From assembly GCF_900117425.1 (NCBI RefSeq), contig NZ_FPEH01000028.1, forward strand, positions 1 through 33,578: a DNA stretch of 33,578 bases. The letters run 5' to 3'. The translations under genes were made by a program, and so were the position numbers. This DNA comes from Novosphingobium sp. NDB2Meth1 (GTDB lineage: Bacteria > Pseudomonadota > Alphaproteobacteria > Sphingomonadales > Sphingomonadaceae). Shown here piece after piece: positions 20,453 through 28,521 of the stretch. A model generated the notes under the pieces. That model made no database searches. It was not told where the DNA came from and saw only the letters and a list, made by a program, of their open reading frames with translations. Every line of letters starts with the position of its first letter. The first letter of the stretch is position 1.

Positions 20453-21010
20453 ACATTCAGGGTGAAGGACAAGACCACTCGGCTCCATTCCGAACCTGCG
20501 GAAATCTCCGCGCTCGAGCTCGCAAGCTTGATGCGGCGGCTGCACGCGGGCCATGCCGACATCGAAACCGAGAGTCACGAATTCTCGGCTACACCGCTCA
20601 ACTTCGAAGTCAACGCGAACCCTCTTTCCCTCGCAAGCTTTGCCGCCTGCTTTGACTGGCGCGCCGAGGTGATTGCGATTGTCGAGGAGGCGCTGTTTCT
20701 TGGGCGAACGCTGCGTGTCCACTGCCCCGGCGGACCCTCCCCGATCACAATCATGGTCTCCGAGCATATCGCCCTTGCGCGCGACATCCTGCTGCCATCG
20801 GAACTTTCCGCCAAGGTTGTGCGGGCACTGGGGCAGGGCGACGGTTCAGAGGGGGAAATCTCGCTGGATGCGCTACGTGCCCTGCTTAGCGATCACCATA
20901 CCGCTGAAGCCTTTCGCAGTGCCCAGATCGAGACCGTCTTCGAAAGCCTGTCGGTCCTTGCATACACCGATTGCGGCGAACAGTTTCCAACAATGGAATG
21001 GGCGCCGTGA
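20444..21010 (+). CDS. Hypothetical protein, 188 aa
   Basis: Not recognised. The start is set by AGGAGG 7 bases upstream within the RBS hairpin. The protein starts with a beta-strand pattern (MLVTFRVKDKTTRLHSEPAEISALELASLMRRLHAGHADIE), continues with ATPLNFEVNANPLSLASFAACFDWRAEVIAIVEEALFLGRTLRVHCPGGP, and has an acidic helical C-terminal half. No motif for enzyme or DNA binding is evident. It belongs to the set of genes carrying the shared leader. Confidence 0.65.
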   Translation: MLVTFRVKDKTTRLHSEPAEISALELASLMRRLHAGHADIETESHEFSATPLNFEVNANPLSLASFAACFDWRAEVIAIVEEALFLGRTLRVHCPGGPSPITIMVSEHIALARDILLPSELSAKVVRALGQGDGSEGEISLDALRALLSDHHTAEAFRSAQIETVFESLSVLAYTDCGEQFPTMEWAP

Positions 21011-21131
21011 GCGCGCTCTCAGGTAAAGCACTGCTCATCCGCTGAATGGCAATCTTGCTCCCGTTTCTGAATACACAGCGCTAACCAGTTTCAGGTCGAT
21101 CGACGAACAGCCTCCCGCTCGTTCGGCAAGG

Positions 21132-21170
21132 GAAAAGGGTGCCCGGCCTCAAGTCGTGGTGCCCTTTTCT
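21132..21170 (+). terminator. Possible terminator hairpin after the 188-aa gene
   Basis: GAAAAGGG (21132-21139) pairs with CCCTTTTC (21162-21169). The loop is long (22 bases) and the T-run is inside the stem, so termination is only possible, not certain. Confidence 0.35.
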
Positions 21171-21319
21171 CATGCCATGGAACCAGCGCTCTGCGCGAAG
21201 ACGGCGACGCTCCCAAGGCGCGGTGTAAATCCGACTTCAGCCTCATGCCAATGGCCCGTCCACCACCATCGCCATGAGCACTCCGGACATGCCCGGGTCA
21301 ACCACAAACAGGCCGACCG

Positions 21320-21341
21320 GGAAGTCCGCAAGCGGACTTCC
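21320..21341. repeat. Perfect 10-bp inverted repeat with AA spacer
   Basis: GGAAGTCCGC (21320-21329) and GCGGACTTCC (21332-21341). It could extrude as a cruciform or act as a protein site; function unknown. Confidence 0.6.
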
Positions 21342-21453
21342 GCACCACTCGACCAGTTTGCGGTCAAGCCTCCGCTTCGCTCCGGTGACCCGAGCACATC
21401 CGGAGCGCTGTTTCATGGCATGGCGGACGAGCCGCCAACGACAGGAGGCAACG

Positions 21454-21708
21454 ATGTGCTACACCGCAGAAGCCTATGAAGCTGACACCGCCACGATCCG
21501 CCAGATTGATACCGACATCATCGCACTCGATGAGAAGATCATGCAGGCAGAACGGCGCTCCTATCACACCTTCTTCGATGTGCACGTGGTCCAGGCCGGA
21601 GATGGCTCATATCTGCTGATCGAGGAAGGTGACTACGGTGAGCTTCCGCTGCATCTGATCGACGACATTGTCTACACCGCAACCGGCAAAATGGGCGACG
21701 AGTATTGA
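21454..21708 (+). CDS. Small acidic hypothetical protein, 84 aa
   Basis: Not recognised. AGGAGG lies 6 bases before ATG 21454. The product MCYTAEAYEADTATIRQIDTDIIALDEKIMQAERRSYHTFFDVHVVQAGDGSYLLIEEGDYGELPLHLIDDIVYTATGKMGDEY is acidic, with an N-terminal helix that could form a coiled coil and a C-terminal beta-rich part. Small acidic proteins on plasmids can be DNA mimics or inhibitors, but nothing here proves that. It converges on the small reverse-strand gene at 21761-21982. Confidence 0.65.
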   Translation: MCYTAEAYEADTATIRQIDTDIIALDEKIMQAERRSYHTFFDVHVVQAGDGSYLLIEEGDYGELPLHLIDDIVYTATGKMGDEY

Positions 21709-21760
21709 GCCCAACGGGTGCGGGTCGCCGCACCCAAAGGTCTTTGTGTCACTCTGCCCC

Positions 21761-21982
21761 TCAGCCCAATTTGGTCAGCGCGTCGATCGCCGCTTTGGGC
21801 TTCACTTTGACGGCGAGTTCGAGCAGCTGGATTGCCCGGTCTTGCCCAACCTTTCGCACCAGTCTGGCGAGCTGCTTCTCCGCCTCTTCCTGTTCGAGTT
21901 CAGCGAGCTTTTTCTTGCGCTCCGCTAACTCCTTTTCAGCGGCTTCAAGAGCAGCGCGCTCGCGTTCAACCTTTGACACCAT
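21761..21982 (-). CDS. Small coiled-coil protein, possible mobilisation accessory (TraD/TraC-like)
   Basis: The 73-aa product is a highly charged heptad-rich helix (VERERAALEAAEKELAERKKKLAELEQEEAEKQLARLVRKVG) followed by QDRAIQLLELAVKVKPKAAIDALTKLG. Small coiled-coil proteins next to relaxase genes in alphaproteobacterial plasmids are often called TraC/TraD and help relaxosome assembly; the resemblance here is general. ATG 21982 has GAGGA about 9 bases upstream on its strand; an earlier ATG at 21991 is too close to that site. It diverges from the relaxosome operon across the presumed oriT region. Confidence 0.6.
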   Translation of the reverse strand: MVSKVERERAALEAAEKELAERKKKLAELEQEEAEKQLARLVRKVGQDRAIQLLELAVKVKPKAAIDALTKLG

Positions 21983-22360
21983 AAGGCCCATTCCTCGCGT
22001 CTCGTTTGACTGGCAGATGATAACCATCTGTGGGGTCAAATCGAGACGTTTTTTTGTCTGATGCTTCTGCGCCCTCGCGGACAATCATAATGGCACCGCG
22101 CCGCTGAGGCTCCGAGATGCGCATTGCCGAGGGTCGTGGATGCAATGCAGTCCTCGCTATCGGTCCACGCCGGCCTTCGGCCTGGCTTCCTTCCGGAATG
22201 CCACCCCCGACATGCGACTCCCACCAAACCCGTGATTTCAGCACATAGCCGCCAAGTCCCTGAGAAAGCACACCGAACACGGTTTGACCGTAAGGCGTTT
22301 CGGAACGAATCACGTTTAATTGCAGGAGGTTAGAAGCAAATAGGCGACCCTGGGGATCGG

Positions 22361-22374
22361 CGAAACATGTTTCG
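22361..22374. promoter_or_regulatory. Operator-like palindrome, copy 1
   Basis: CGAAACATGTTTCG is a perfect 14-bp palindrome, repeated with one change at 22423-22436. The 62-base interval is close to six helical turns, which would place both sites on one face. Confidence 0.65.
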
Positions 22375-22422
22375 GGCACTTACGGAGAACGTCTAAAGTA
22401 TGTGAAATCAGAGATATAGCGC

Positions 22423-22436
22423 CGCAACATGTTTCG
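22423..22436. promoter_or_regulatory. Operator-like palindrome, copy 2
   Basis: CGCAACATGTTTCG matches copy 1 at 13 of 14 positions and lies just upstream of the promoter of the relaxosome operon. Candidate binding site for the ribbon-helix-helix protein or the Xre regulator encoded downstream. Confidence 0.65.
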
Positions 22437-22449
22437 GATCGCAAAGCGC

Positions 22450-22478
22450 TTTTCATGGCGTTTCGGCTACGGTATAAA
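22450..22478 (+). promoter_or_regulatory. Promoter of the relaxosome operon
   Basis: TTTTCA (22450-22455) and TATAAA (22473-22478) with a 17-base spacer, followed 45 bases later by the start codon of the ribbon-helix-helix gene. Confidence 0.5.
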
Positions 22479-22497
22479 TGCGCCTGCGGTATCCAAG

Positions 22498-22526
22498 CCA
22501 TGCATAACCTTGTGAGGTTTGCATGG
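22498..22526 (+). promoter_or_regulatory. 12-bp hairpin covering the RBS and start of the ribbon-helix-helix gene
   Basis: CCATGCATAACCT (22498-22510) pairs with AGGTTTGCATGG (22515-22526) with a single bulged base and loop TGTG. The ribosome site GAGG and the ATG (22523) both lie in the hairpin, so translation should require its opening. Confidence 0.65.
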
Positions 22527-22813
22527 GTAAAGTCTTCAAAGGCATCGGCATCGGCCTCTCCGAAGAGGTACTGCGCGAGCTCGACACGTTTGCTGCGGCC
22601 AAGGGCGTTTCGCGCGCCGAAGCCATCCGCGCCTCGATCGCCGTCGGCCTCCCCCTTCTCAACCTTGGCATCGCGCTCAATGCCGAACGCGCTCTGACGA
22701 TCCTCGAGCATACTCAGCTCGCGCTGTCGCTTCTGGTCGAACGGCAATACCCCGAGGACGTCAACGAGCTCATCGACATGGCTCTGCGCAACGTGCGTGA
22801 ATACCATGCGTGA
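22523..22813 (+). CDS. Ribbon-helix-helix relaxosome/regulatory protein
   Basis: The 96-aa product has a CopG/MetJ-like ribbon-helix-helix at the N-terminus (KGIGIGLSEEVLRELDTFAAAKGVSRAEAIRASIAVGLPLL), followed by a helical C-terminal region. Proteins of this type at the head of relaxase operons bind oriT, help the relaxase nick, and repress their own promoter (as TraY and TrwA do). The two AACATGTT palindromes upstream are natural targets. Its end overlaps the coupling-protein start (ATG 22806, TGA 22811-22813). Confidence 0.8.
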   Translation: MGKVFKGIGIGLSEEVLRELDTFAAAKGVSRAEAIRASIAVGLPLLNLGIALNAERALTILEHTQLALSLLVERQYPEDVNELIDMALRNVREYHA

Positions 22814-25202
22814 GGACATCCGTTTCAGCAAGAAAGCCGTCATGCTGACACATGATTCCGCGCGCGGAAAAGTGAAGCGAAATGCCGGCAATTTCACTCG
22901 CGGATCGCAGCTGTTTCACCATCAGATTCTGATGACCTGGGCAGGGGTGCGTATCCCTCTTTACACATGGGCCGGGACAACGCTCTGTCTGCTGTCCCTG
23001 CTCGTTGCGATCACCTTCAAAGACCATGAGGTGAACCTTGTTCTAATGCGGGTCCTTGCCGAGTTCTGGAATTGGGTCGGACTGAACCCCATGAAGTCCG
23101 TCAACCTGACCCTCCCGTCGGGCGATATGGTGCAGGGCCGGATGCATATGGTGCCCTTTCATCCCGCCGTCATGGCGGCATGGGGAAAGGCCATTCAAGT
23201 GACCGTCTCAGCCATGCTGGGATCGGTCTTCATTTGCGTGCCGCTGACGATCTGGTTCTTTGACTACTCGCGACGCCGCGGGTCAGAAATTCTCACCGAG
23301 CGCCATGAGCGCGGTGCGGTCAAGGTCGAGCGTGATGTGCTCATTGCGGCGATCAAGCAGTACAACTGGAACGAGCACCAGAAGGAATGCCTTGCCCGGG
23401 TTCCGGCAGAGGACCCCGATGCGGTTCTCAAGGAGAGCCTCAAGAGCCGCACTCGCCGCGGACTTCACCAACCCTACAGGCTGGCTGGTGTCCCGTTCCC
23501 TTGGCGCCTCGAGCAGAGCCACGCGATGTTCATCGGCACCACTGGAGCAGGCAAGACAACCGAGCTCAAGAAGATCGTCACACAGGCGCGCGCGCGGGGC
23601 CATCGGTGCGTCATCTTCGACCTCACCGGGACCTTCGTCGAGAGCTTCTACGAAGAGACCACCGACTTCATTCTCAATCCGATGGATCAGCGTTGCCAAC
23701 CCTGGTCGATCTTCAACGATTGCGACAACTATGCCGAGTTCATGAGTGCCGCCAGCGCGTTGGTCCCGAGCGGCCGCAATGCGGACGATGATTTCTGGCA
23801 GAAATCGGCCCGCACAATCTTTGTCGAAATGTGCATGAAGATGATCAAGCTCGGCATCCGCTCGAACGGCGGGCTTGCCTACTTCCTGATGCACGCCGAC
23901 CTCAAAACAATCAGCCGCTATCTCGAAGGAACTATCGCAGCTCCGTTGATGTCGCCGTCAGCTGCAAAAATGGCCGAAGCGATCCGGGCAACCTTCAATG
24001 CGAACGCCAACGTATTCCGCTTCTTGCCTGAGCCGGCCAACGGTCAGCCCGGCTTCTCGATCAACAAGTGGATGACCGAGGATGTAAAGGAAGGATCGAT
24101 CCTTTTCATCACGTCGACCCACCCAGACCTTGTGCTCAATCGGCCGCTGCTGACCTTGTGGATGGACATTGCCGTCAACGCTCTGTTTCGCATGGGCCGG
24201 ACCCGCAATCTGCGCACCTGGTTTCTCATTGACGAAGTCCATGCGCTCCATCGTCTGCCCGCCATCGAGAACGGCCTTCAGACCGCCAGAGGGGTCGGCG
24301 GCGCCTTTATTCTGGGAATGCATTCCTTCGGTGCCTTGCAGGACACTTACGGGGAGAATGGCGCGACGCATCTCACGTCTCTCGCTGGCACCAAGCTGAT
24401 CCTTAAACTGGCCGATCCGGCCACTGCCCAGCGCTGCTCGGAATTCATTGGTCGGCGCGAAGTCCGTCAGATGGATGAGGCCTATTCCTACGGGTACAAC
24501 AGCAACCGGGACGCTTCGACGATCACCCCGCGCACCCAGGTGGCCGAACTCGTCTTCCCGGACGACATTTCCAACCTTCCATCGATGCACGGATTTGTGA
24601 AGTTCCCGGACGGATTTCCGGCAGCCCGGATCGAGCTCAGTTGGAAAGACTATAAGGCGCGCGCGCCCGGCTTCGTGCGTGTCACGGATATGCGCGCGGC
24701 AGACTATGTTCCAACGCCCGAGGAAGCCGCAGAGATGCTGATGAGGGCAGGTGAGGAGAGCGGTCCGGACAGGCAGCCGCAGCGGTCTGAAAAGCCTGTC
24801 GATGCGGAGCGCACCGATGCCGAGCAGGAAGCGGAAAGGCTGCGCGAGGAGATCGAGCGATCGGTCGAACGAACCGTCGAAGAGGCTGAACGAGTTTTGC
24901 GCGAACAGCGCAAGGAGGAAGAGAGCGCTGGGCCACCGACGCGCGATCACGACCCCCACAGCGCCTTCAAGTTCAGCAAGTCTGGCGAGAAGGACAGACG
25001 CGAGAAGCAGCAATTCGCTTTGAAGGATGTCGAGGAGCGCTCTGGTCTGGTACGGAACCGCACCGATCAGCAGCGCGACAGGGATGCGCGGGACGCGGGC
25101 CAGGAGAGCGAGGTCCAGCGTGAAAACATTCATGGCTTCGGAGCCGAGGACAAGCGCCGCGCAGAGCCTTCGATTGATGACGATCAGGAGCCGGAACGAT
25201 GA
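22806..25202 (+). CDS. traD: Type IV coupling protein, TraD/TrwB family
   Basis: The 798-aa coupling protein is an inner-membrane ATPase that links relaxosome and secretion channel. Two membrane segments (about residues 48-70 and 128-152) flank a short periplasmic part, as in the TraD N-terminal domain. The motor domain has Walker A GTTGAGKT (244-251) and Walker B FLIDE (473-477). The C-terminal ~150 residues are highly charged with long Glu/Arg helices (EQEAERLREEIERSVERTVEEAERVLREQRKEEE), likely the relaxosome-docking part. ATG 22806 overlaps the upstream gene; a GTG at 22797 is possible. The stop overlaps the Xre gene (ATGA). Confidence 0.93.
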   Translation: MREDIRFSKKAVMLTHDSARGKVKRNAGNFTRGSQLFHHQILMTWAGVRIPLYTWAGTTLCLLSLLVAITFKDHEVNLVLMRVLAEFWNWVGLNPMKSVNLTLPSGDMVQGRMHMVPFHPAVMAAWGKAIQVTVSAMLGSVFICVPLTIWFFDYSRRRGSEILTERHERGAVKVERDVLIAAIKQYNWNEHQKECLARVPAEDPDAVLKESLKSRTRRGLHQPYRLAGVPFPWRLEQSHAMFIGTTGAGKTTELKKIVTQARARGHRCVIFDLTGTFVESFYEETTDFILNPMDQRCQPWSIFNDCDNYAEFMSAASALVPSGRNADDDFWQKSARTIFVEMCMKMIKLGIRSNGGLAYFLMHADLKTISRYLEGTIAAPLMSPSAAKMAEAIRATFNANANVFRFLPEPANGQPGFSINKWMTEDVKEGSILFITSTHPDLVLNRPLLTLWMDIAVNALFRMGRTRNLRTWFLIDEVHALHRLPAIENGLQTARGVGGAFILGMHSFGALQDTYGENGATHLTSLAGTKLILKLADPATAQRCSEFIGRREVRQMDEAYSYGYNSNRDASTITPRTQVAELVFPDDISNLPSMHGFVKFPDGFPAARIELSWKDYKARAPGFVRVTDMRAADYVPTPEEAAEMLMRAGEESGPDRQPQRSEKPVDAERTDAEQEAERLREEIERSVERTVEEAERVLREQRKEEESAGPPTRDHDPHSAFKFSKSGEKDRREKQQFALKDVEERSGLVRNRTDQQRDRDARDAGQESEVQRENIHGFGAEDKRRAEPSIDDDQEPER

Positions 25203-25483
25203 CGGTTCACACCACTGTCCGGAAGCCGGCACCAGCATCCTGCGTTGCCCTCGGCCTACGGCTGCGGACGCTGCGAGCGGCGCTTTCCAAGACGCAGGGC
25301 GAGTTCGCCTCGGACCTCGGAATCGCGGTGAAGACGGTCAAGAATTATGAAGGCGGTCACAGGGATCCGCCAGCCACTCTCGTCGCGCTTGTCTGCATCA
25401 AATTCGCTGTCGATCCAGCCTGGCTTCTGCTGGGTGATGCCGCTCGTCCGATGTTCCAGTCAACGCCTCGGGAAGGGGCCTGA
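25199..25483 (+). CDS. Xre-family helix-turn-helix regulator
   Basis: The 94-aa protein has a helix-turn-helix of the Xre type: LGLRLRTLRAALSKTQGEFASDLGIAVKTVKNYEGGHRDPPATLVALVCIKFAVDPAWLLLGD, the last part being the usual WLLxG end. ATG 25199 overlaps the coupling-protein stop and its own stop is one base before the relaxase start, so it is embedded in the operon. Placement between traD and traI suggests control of transfer gene expression, possibly through the AACATGTT sites. Confidence 0.85.
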   Translation: MTVHTTVRKPAPASCVALGLRLRTLRAALSKTQGEFASDLGIAVKTVKNYEGGHRDPPATLVALVCIKFAVDPAWLLLGDAARPMFQSTPREGA

Positions 25484-25484
25484 C

Positions 25485-28400
25485 ATGCTCTCGGTTGCAT
25501 CAGTGGGATCTGCTGGAGGCGCAGCCAACTATTTCGCCAAGGATGACTACTATGTTGGCGATGGCCCGGCTGAGCTCAGCGAGTGGGGCGGGAAGGTTGC
25601 TGAGGCGCTCGGGCTCAAGGGGCCAGTCTCGAAGGATGACTTCGAGAAGCTGCTCGACGGCAAGCTTCCCGACGGGAGCGTTGTCAATGCCAATGCCAAC
25701 CGGCGCGCCGGGATCGACCTGACTTTCTCGATGCCGAAATCGGCCAGTCTGATGATCCAGCTTGGCGGCGATAAGCGTGTATTGGAGGCGCAAGCCAGTG
25801 CGGTCAAATCTGTCATGGCCTATCTGGAAAAGCACTTCGCCGAGGCGCGAGACTACTCCCGGAATGCCAATGGCGAGCCGGTCAGGACCGGCAACCTCGT
25901 CTACGCGCTCTTCCAGCACGATACGAGCCGCAAGCTCGACCCGCAGAACCACACCCATGCCGTGATCGCCGCGATGACGCAGGACAAGGCGAACAAGTGG
26001 AAAGCGCTCTGGAACGGCGAGATCTGGAAGAACAATTCGGTCCTCGGCTCAATCTACAACGCAGCCCTGCGCAGCAACCTCGAGAAGCTGGGATACCAGA
26101 CAGAAATTACCGGCAAGCACGGGCAGTTCGAGATCAAGGGTGTCCCGCGCGACGTGATCGATGCGTTCAGTCAGAGGCGACAGGACATTCTGGCGACTGC
26201 GGAACGGTTGGGTCGCAGTCCGACCGAAACCGAAGCGATGCGCGAAATCACCAAGCGGACCCGCGATCCCAAGCTCAATCCCGACGACAAGCAGGCGCTC
26301 AAGGCAGAATGGGCGCGGCGCGCGGAAGGTCTTGGCTTCGACGCCAAGGCTCTTGCCGAACAGGCTATGTCGCGCTCGCAGCTGTCGGCCGAAGCCAAGC
26401 TTGGCACCGCCGAGCGCGTGCGCGAGGCGATCAACGACATTCGCGCGAATGCCCGAATCTATACGCGTCCGGCTGACGAACTCACGACTAATGGCCTGGC
26501 GCGGACCCTGCTGACCCCAACACAGCTGCGCACTGAGATGGCAACCGCTTCGGCCATTCGCATGATTGGTGAGCGAGAAACCTCGTGGACGCGAGCCGAG
26601 CTCGTCAAGAGCGCGCTGGACCTTGGCCTCAAGGGCGTAACCGCCGAAGGTGTCGAAGCCCGAATGCAGCGGCTGCTGGAGGGCGGCCAGGTGCTCGCAG
26701 GCAAAAGCACCCGGATCGATGGCGTGCCTGATCGGTATACCACGCCCGAACACCGAATGATCGAGCGCTCGACACTCGACAACGTGGCGCGAGGGAAGGG
26801 GGCCAGTCCAGCCATGATTGCGATGGGCGAGGCCCCGGCACGCCTGCGAGAGGCTGCCGGCGACAAACCACTCAACGTTGAGCAGATCGCCGCTGGCACC
26901 TTGGCGCTCGGGAGTGACGACCGCACGGTGGTGATCCAAGGGGTCGCGGGCGCCGGCAAGACGACACTCATTTCCGCTATCGCCAGCGTCGCCCATCAGG
27001 AGGGCAGGGAGGTGATCGGCCTTGCCTTTGCCAACAAGATGGTAAGCGACCTCCGGAACGATACCCAGCTTCGCGGTCGCGGCGGCGAAGTGCTGCAAGC
27101 GGGGATCGCAGCGCAGACGGTCTCCTCGTTCATCAACCAGCATTTGCGCGGTGCGCTCCATGGGTCAGGGCCGCAGTTCGAGGCCTCGCGCAACGCGGTC
27201 GCAGGCAAGGTTCTCATCCTTGATGAAGCCTCGCTCGTTGCCAACAAGCCGATGAACGACCTTCTCACCATCGCCAACCGGCTCGGCGCCGAGAAGGTCA
27301 TTATGGTGGGCGACAAGGCGCAGCTGCTCTCGATCGAGGCGGGCAAAGCCTTTGCGCTCATCCAGGCGGACAATCCGGCCATGGCCCGGCTCGACACCAG
27401 CCTGCGCCAGCGGACACCCCACATGCAGGAAGCCGCCGGCCTTGCGAGGGCTGGCCAGTTCAGGGAGAGCTTTGCTTCGCTTGGGGAGCGCGTGATCGAG
27501 GCGGGGCATGATCATCTTCGGGTCACGGCGCAAACCTGGCTAGCGCTGTCGCCGGAAGATCGGGCGCGCACAGCGATATACTCTGCAGGGCGCGATGCAC
27601 GCGGCGCGCTCAACCGGATGGTGCAGGAGGGGCTGAAAGCCGAAGGAGCGCTGAAGGGCGAGGGCATACAGCTGACGACACTGCTACCGGCCCACGCGAC
27701 ACGCGAAGAGCTGCGCTATGCGAGCACCTACGACAAGGGCCAGGTTCTCGAGGTCATGCGTGCCAACGCTCCGGGGGGGCTGGCGTGCGGGCGCTATGAC
27801 GTTGAAGGCACCGATGGTCAGGGGAGGGTGGTGCTGCGCGATGCACAGGGAAAGCTGAAGCGCTTTGACCCTTCCAGCATCGACCCGGCTGACAAGCGCG
27901 ATGCCCTGCGACTTTCAGAGAAGCACCGGGAGACGATCTACGAAGGTGACAAGGTCCGCTGGAACGAAAAGGACACCGCTCGCGGCCTGATGAAGTCCGA
28001 AGAGGCCCGGATTCTGATGATCAAGGACGGGGTCGTAACGGTCGAGAACCGCCAAGGCGACACCATCGAGCTCAAGCAGAACGACCGGATGCTCGAGCGC
28101 ATGGGTCTCGCCTATGCGCTGAACATGCATCAGGCGCAGGGCGATACCCGTGACATGGCGATCGGCGAGATGCACTCGGCCGCTCGCAACCTTTCCAACC
28201 AGCGCCTTGCACTTGTGATGATGACCCGCGTGCGTGACGACATCACGATCGTCACCAACGACAAGGACCGTCTGCTCAGTCAGATTGAGCGCAACCCCGG
28301 CGACAAGACAAGCGCGCTAGAGACCCTTGGCGAGAAGCAGGTCGATGAGGGCAAGGGAAAGCGTACGTCCGCTGAATTCAGCCCGAAGATCCCCGAACAC

Positions 28401-28511
28401 CTGCGCGCCGGTGGCGACAGCCTCGCGCCGCTTCCCAATGTGGCAAGGGACAGCCTGCGGTCAGTACCTCAGATCGACCTGCCCGAACGCAGCATCGAAC
28501 GCAGCCGATAG
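25485..28511 (+). CDS. traI: MobF relaxase-helicase, TrwC/TraI family
   Basis: The 1008-aa protein is a TrwC-type relaxase fused to a RecD-like helicase. The relaxase domain has candidate nucleophilic tyrosines Y16 and Y22-Y23 and the three-histidine metal site H145, H156, H158 (FQHDTSRKLDPQNHTHAVIAAM). The helicase has Walker A GVAGAGKTT (486-494), Walker B LILDEAS (577-583), TSLRQ and a C-terminal NMHQAQGDT motif. It nicks oriT, stays bound to the 5' end and unwinds the strand for transfer. Length is typical of TrwC (about 970) and far below F TraI. ATG 25485 is preceded by GGAAGGGG; an upstream in-frame extension overlaps the Xre gene and is unlikely. Confidence 0.95.
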   Translation: MLSVASVGSAGGAANYFAKDDYYVGDGPAELSEWGGKVAEALGLKGPVSKDDFEKLLDGKLPDGSVVNANANRRAGIDLTFSMPKSASLMIQLGGDKRVLEAQASAVKSVMAYLEKHFAEARDYSRNANGEPVRTGNLVYALFQHDTSRKLDPQNHTHAVIAAMTQDKANKWKALWNGEIWKNNSVLGSIYNAALRSNLEKLGYQTEITGKHGQFEIKGVPRDVIDAFSQRRQDILATAERLGRSPTETEAMREITKRTRDPKLNPDDKQALKAEWARRAEGLGFDAKALAEQAMSRSQLSAEAKLGTAERVREAINDIRANARIYTRPADELTTNGLARTLLTPTQLRTEMATASAIRMIGERETSWTRAELVKSALDLGLKGVTAEGVEARMQRLLEGGQVLAGKSTRIDGVPDRYTTPEHRMIERSTLDNVARGKGASPAMIAMGEAPARLREAAGDKPLNVEQIAAGTLALGSDDRTVVIQGVAGAGKTTLISAIASVAHQEGREVIGLAFANKMVSDLRNDTQLRGRGGEVLQAGIAAQTVSSFINQHLRGALHGSGPQFEASRNAVAGKVLILDEASLVANKPMNDLLTIANRLGAEKVIMVGDKAQLLSIEAGKAFALIQADNPAMARLDTSLRQRTPHMQEAAGLARAGQFRESFASLGERVIEAGHDHLRVTAQTWLALSPEDRARTAIYSAGRDARGALNRMVQEGLKAEGALKGEGIQLTTLLPAHATREELRYASTYDKGQVLEVMRANAPGGLACGRYDVEGTDGQGRVVLRDAQGKLKRFDPSSIDPADKRDALRLSEKHRETIYEGDKVRWNEKDTARGLMKSEEARILMIKDGVVTVENRQGDTIELKQNDRMLERMGLAYALNMHQAQGDTRDMAIGEMHSAARNLSNQRLALVMMTRVRDDITIVTNDKDRLLSQIERNPGDKTSALETLGEKQVDEGKGKRTSAEFSPKIPEHLRAGGDSLAPLPNVARDSLRSVPQIDLPERSIERSR

Positions 28512-28521
28512 GAGAAGAGTC

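Larger units (their letters stand above)
21011..21453. other. 443-base gap with serial hairpins before the 84-aa gene
   Basis: No supported gene. In order it holds GAAAAGGG/CCCTTTTC (21132-21169), a perfect 10-bp hairpin GGAAGTCCGC-AA-GCGGACTTCC (21320-21341), an 8-bp inverted repeat CGCTCCGG/CCGGAGCG (21378-21407), and GGCGG/CCGCC immediately before the ribosome site. Such a density of perfect stems suggests a regulatory or single-strand-active region. Confidence 0.5.
21983..22522. other. oriT: Probable oriT/control region of the transfer genes
   Basis: This 540-base non-coding gap lies between divergent small-coiled-coil and ribbon-helix-helix genes and just upstream of the coupling protein and relaxase, the normal place for oriT. 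It has lower GC than its surroundings, a T7 run (22050-22056), inverted repeats ACGGT/ACCGT (22279-22291) and CGTT/AACG (22296-22307), two copies of a 14-bp palindrome, a promoter and an RBS hairpin. No nic site can be assigned by eye. Confidence 0.45.

Noticed and set aside
22045..22060. Terminator at the T7 run
   Set aside because: AGAC-GTTTTTTT-GTCT has the T-run inside the loop and only a 4-bp stem, so it is not a credible rho-independent terminator in either direction.
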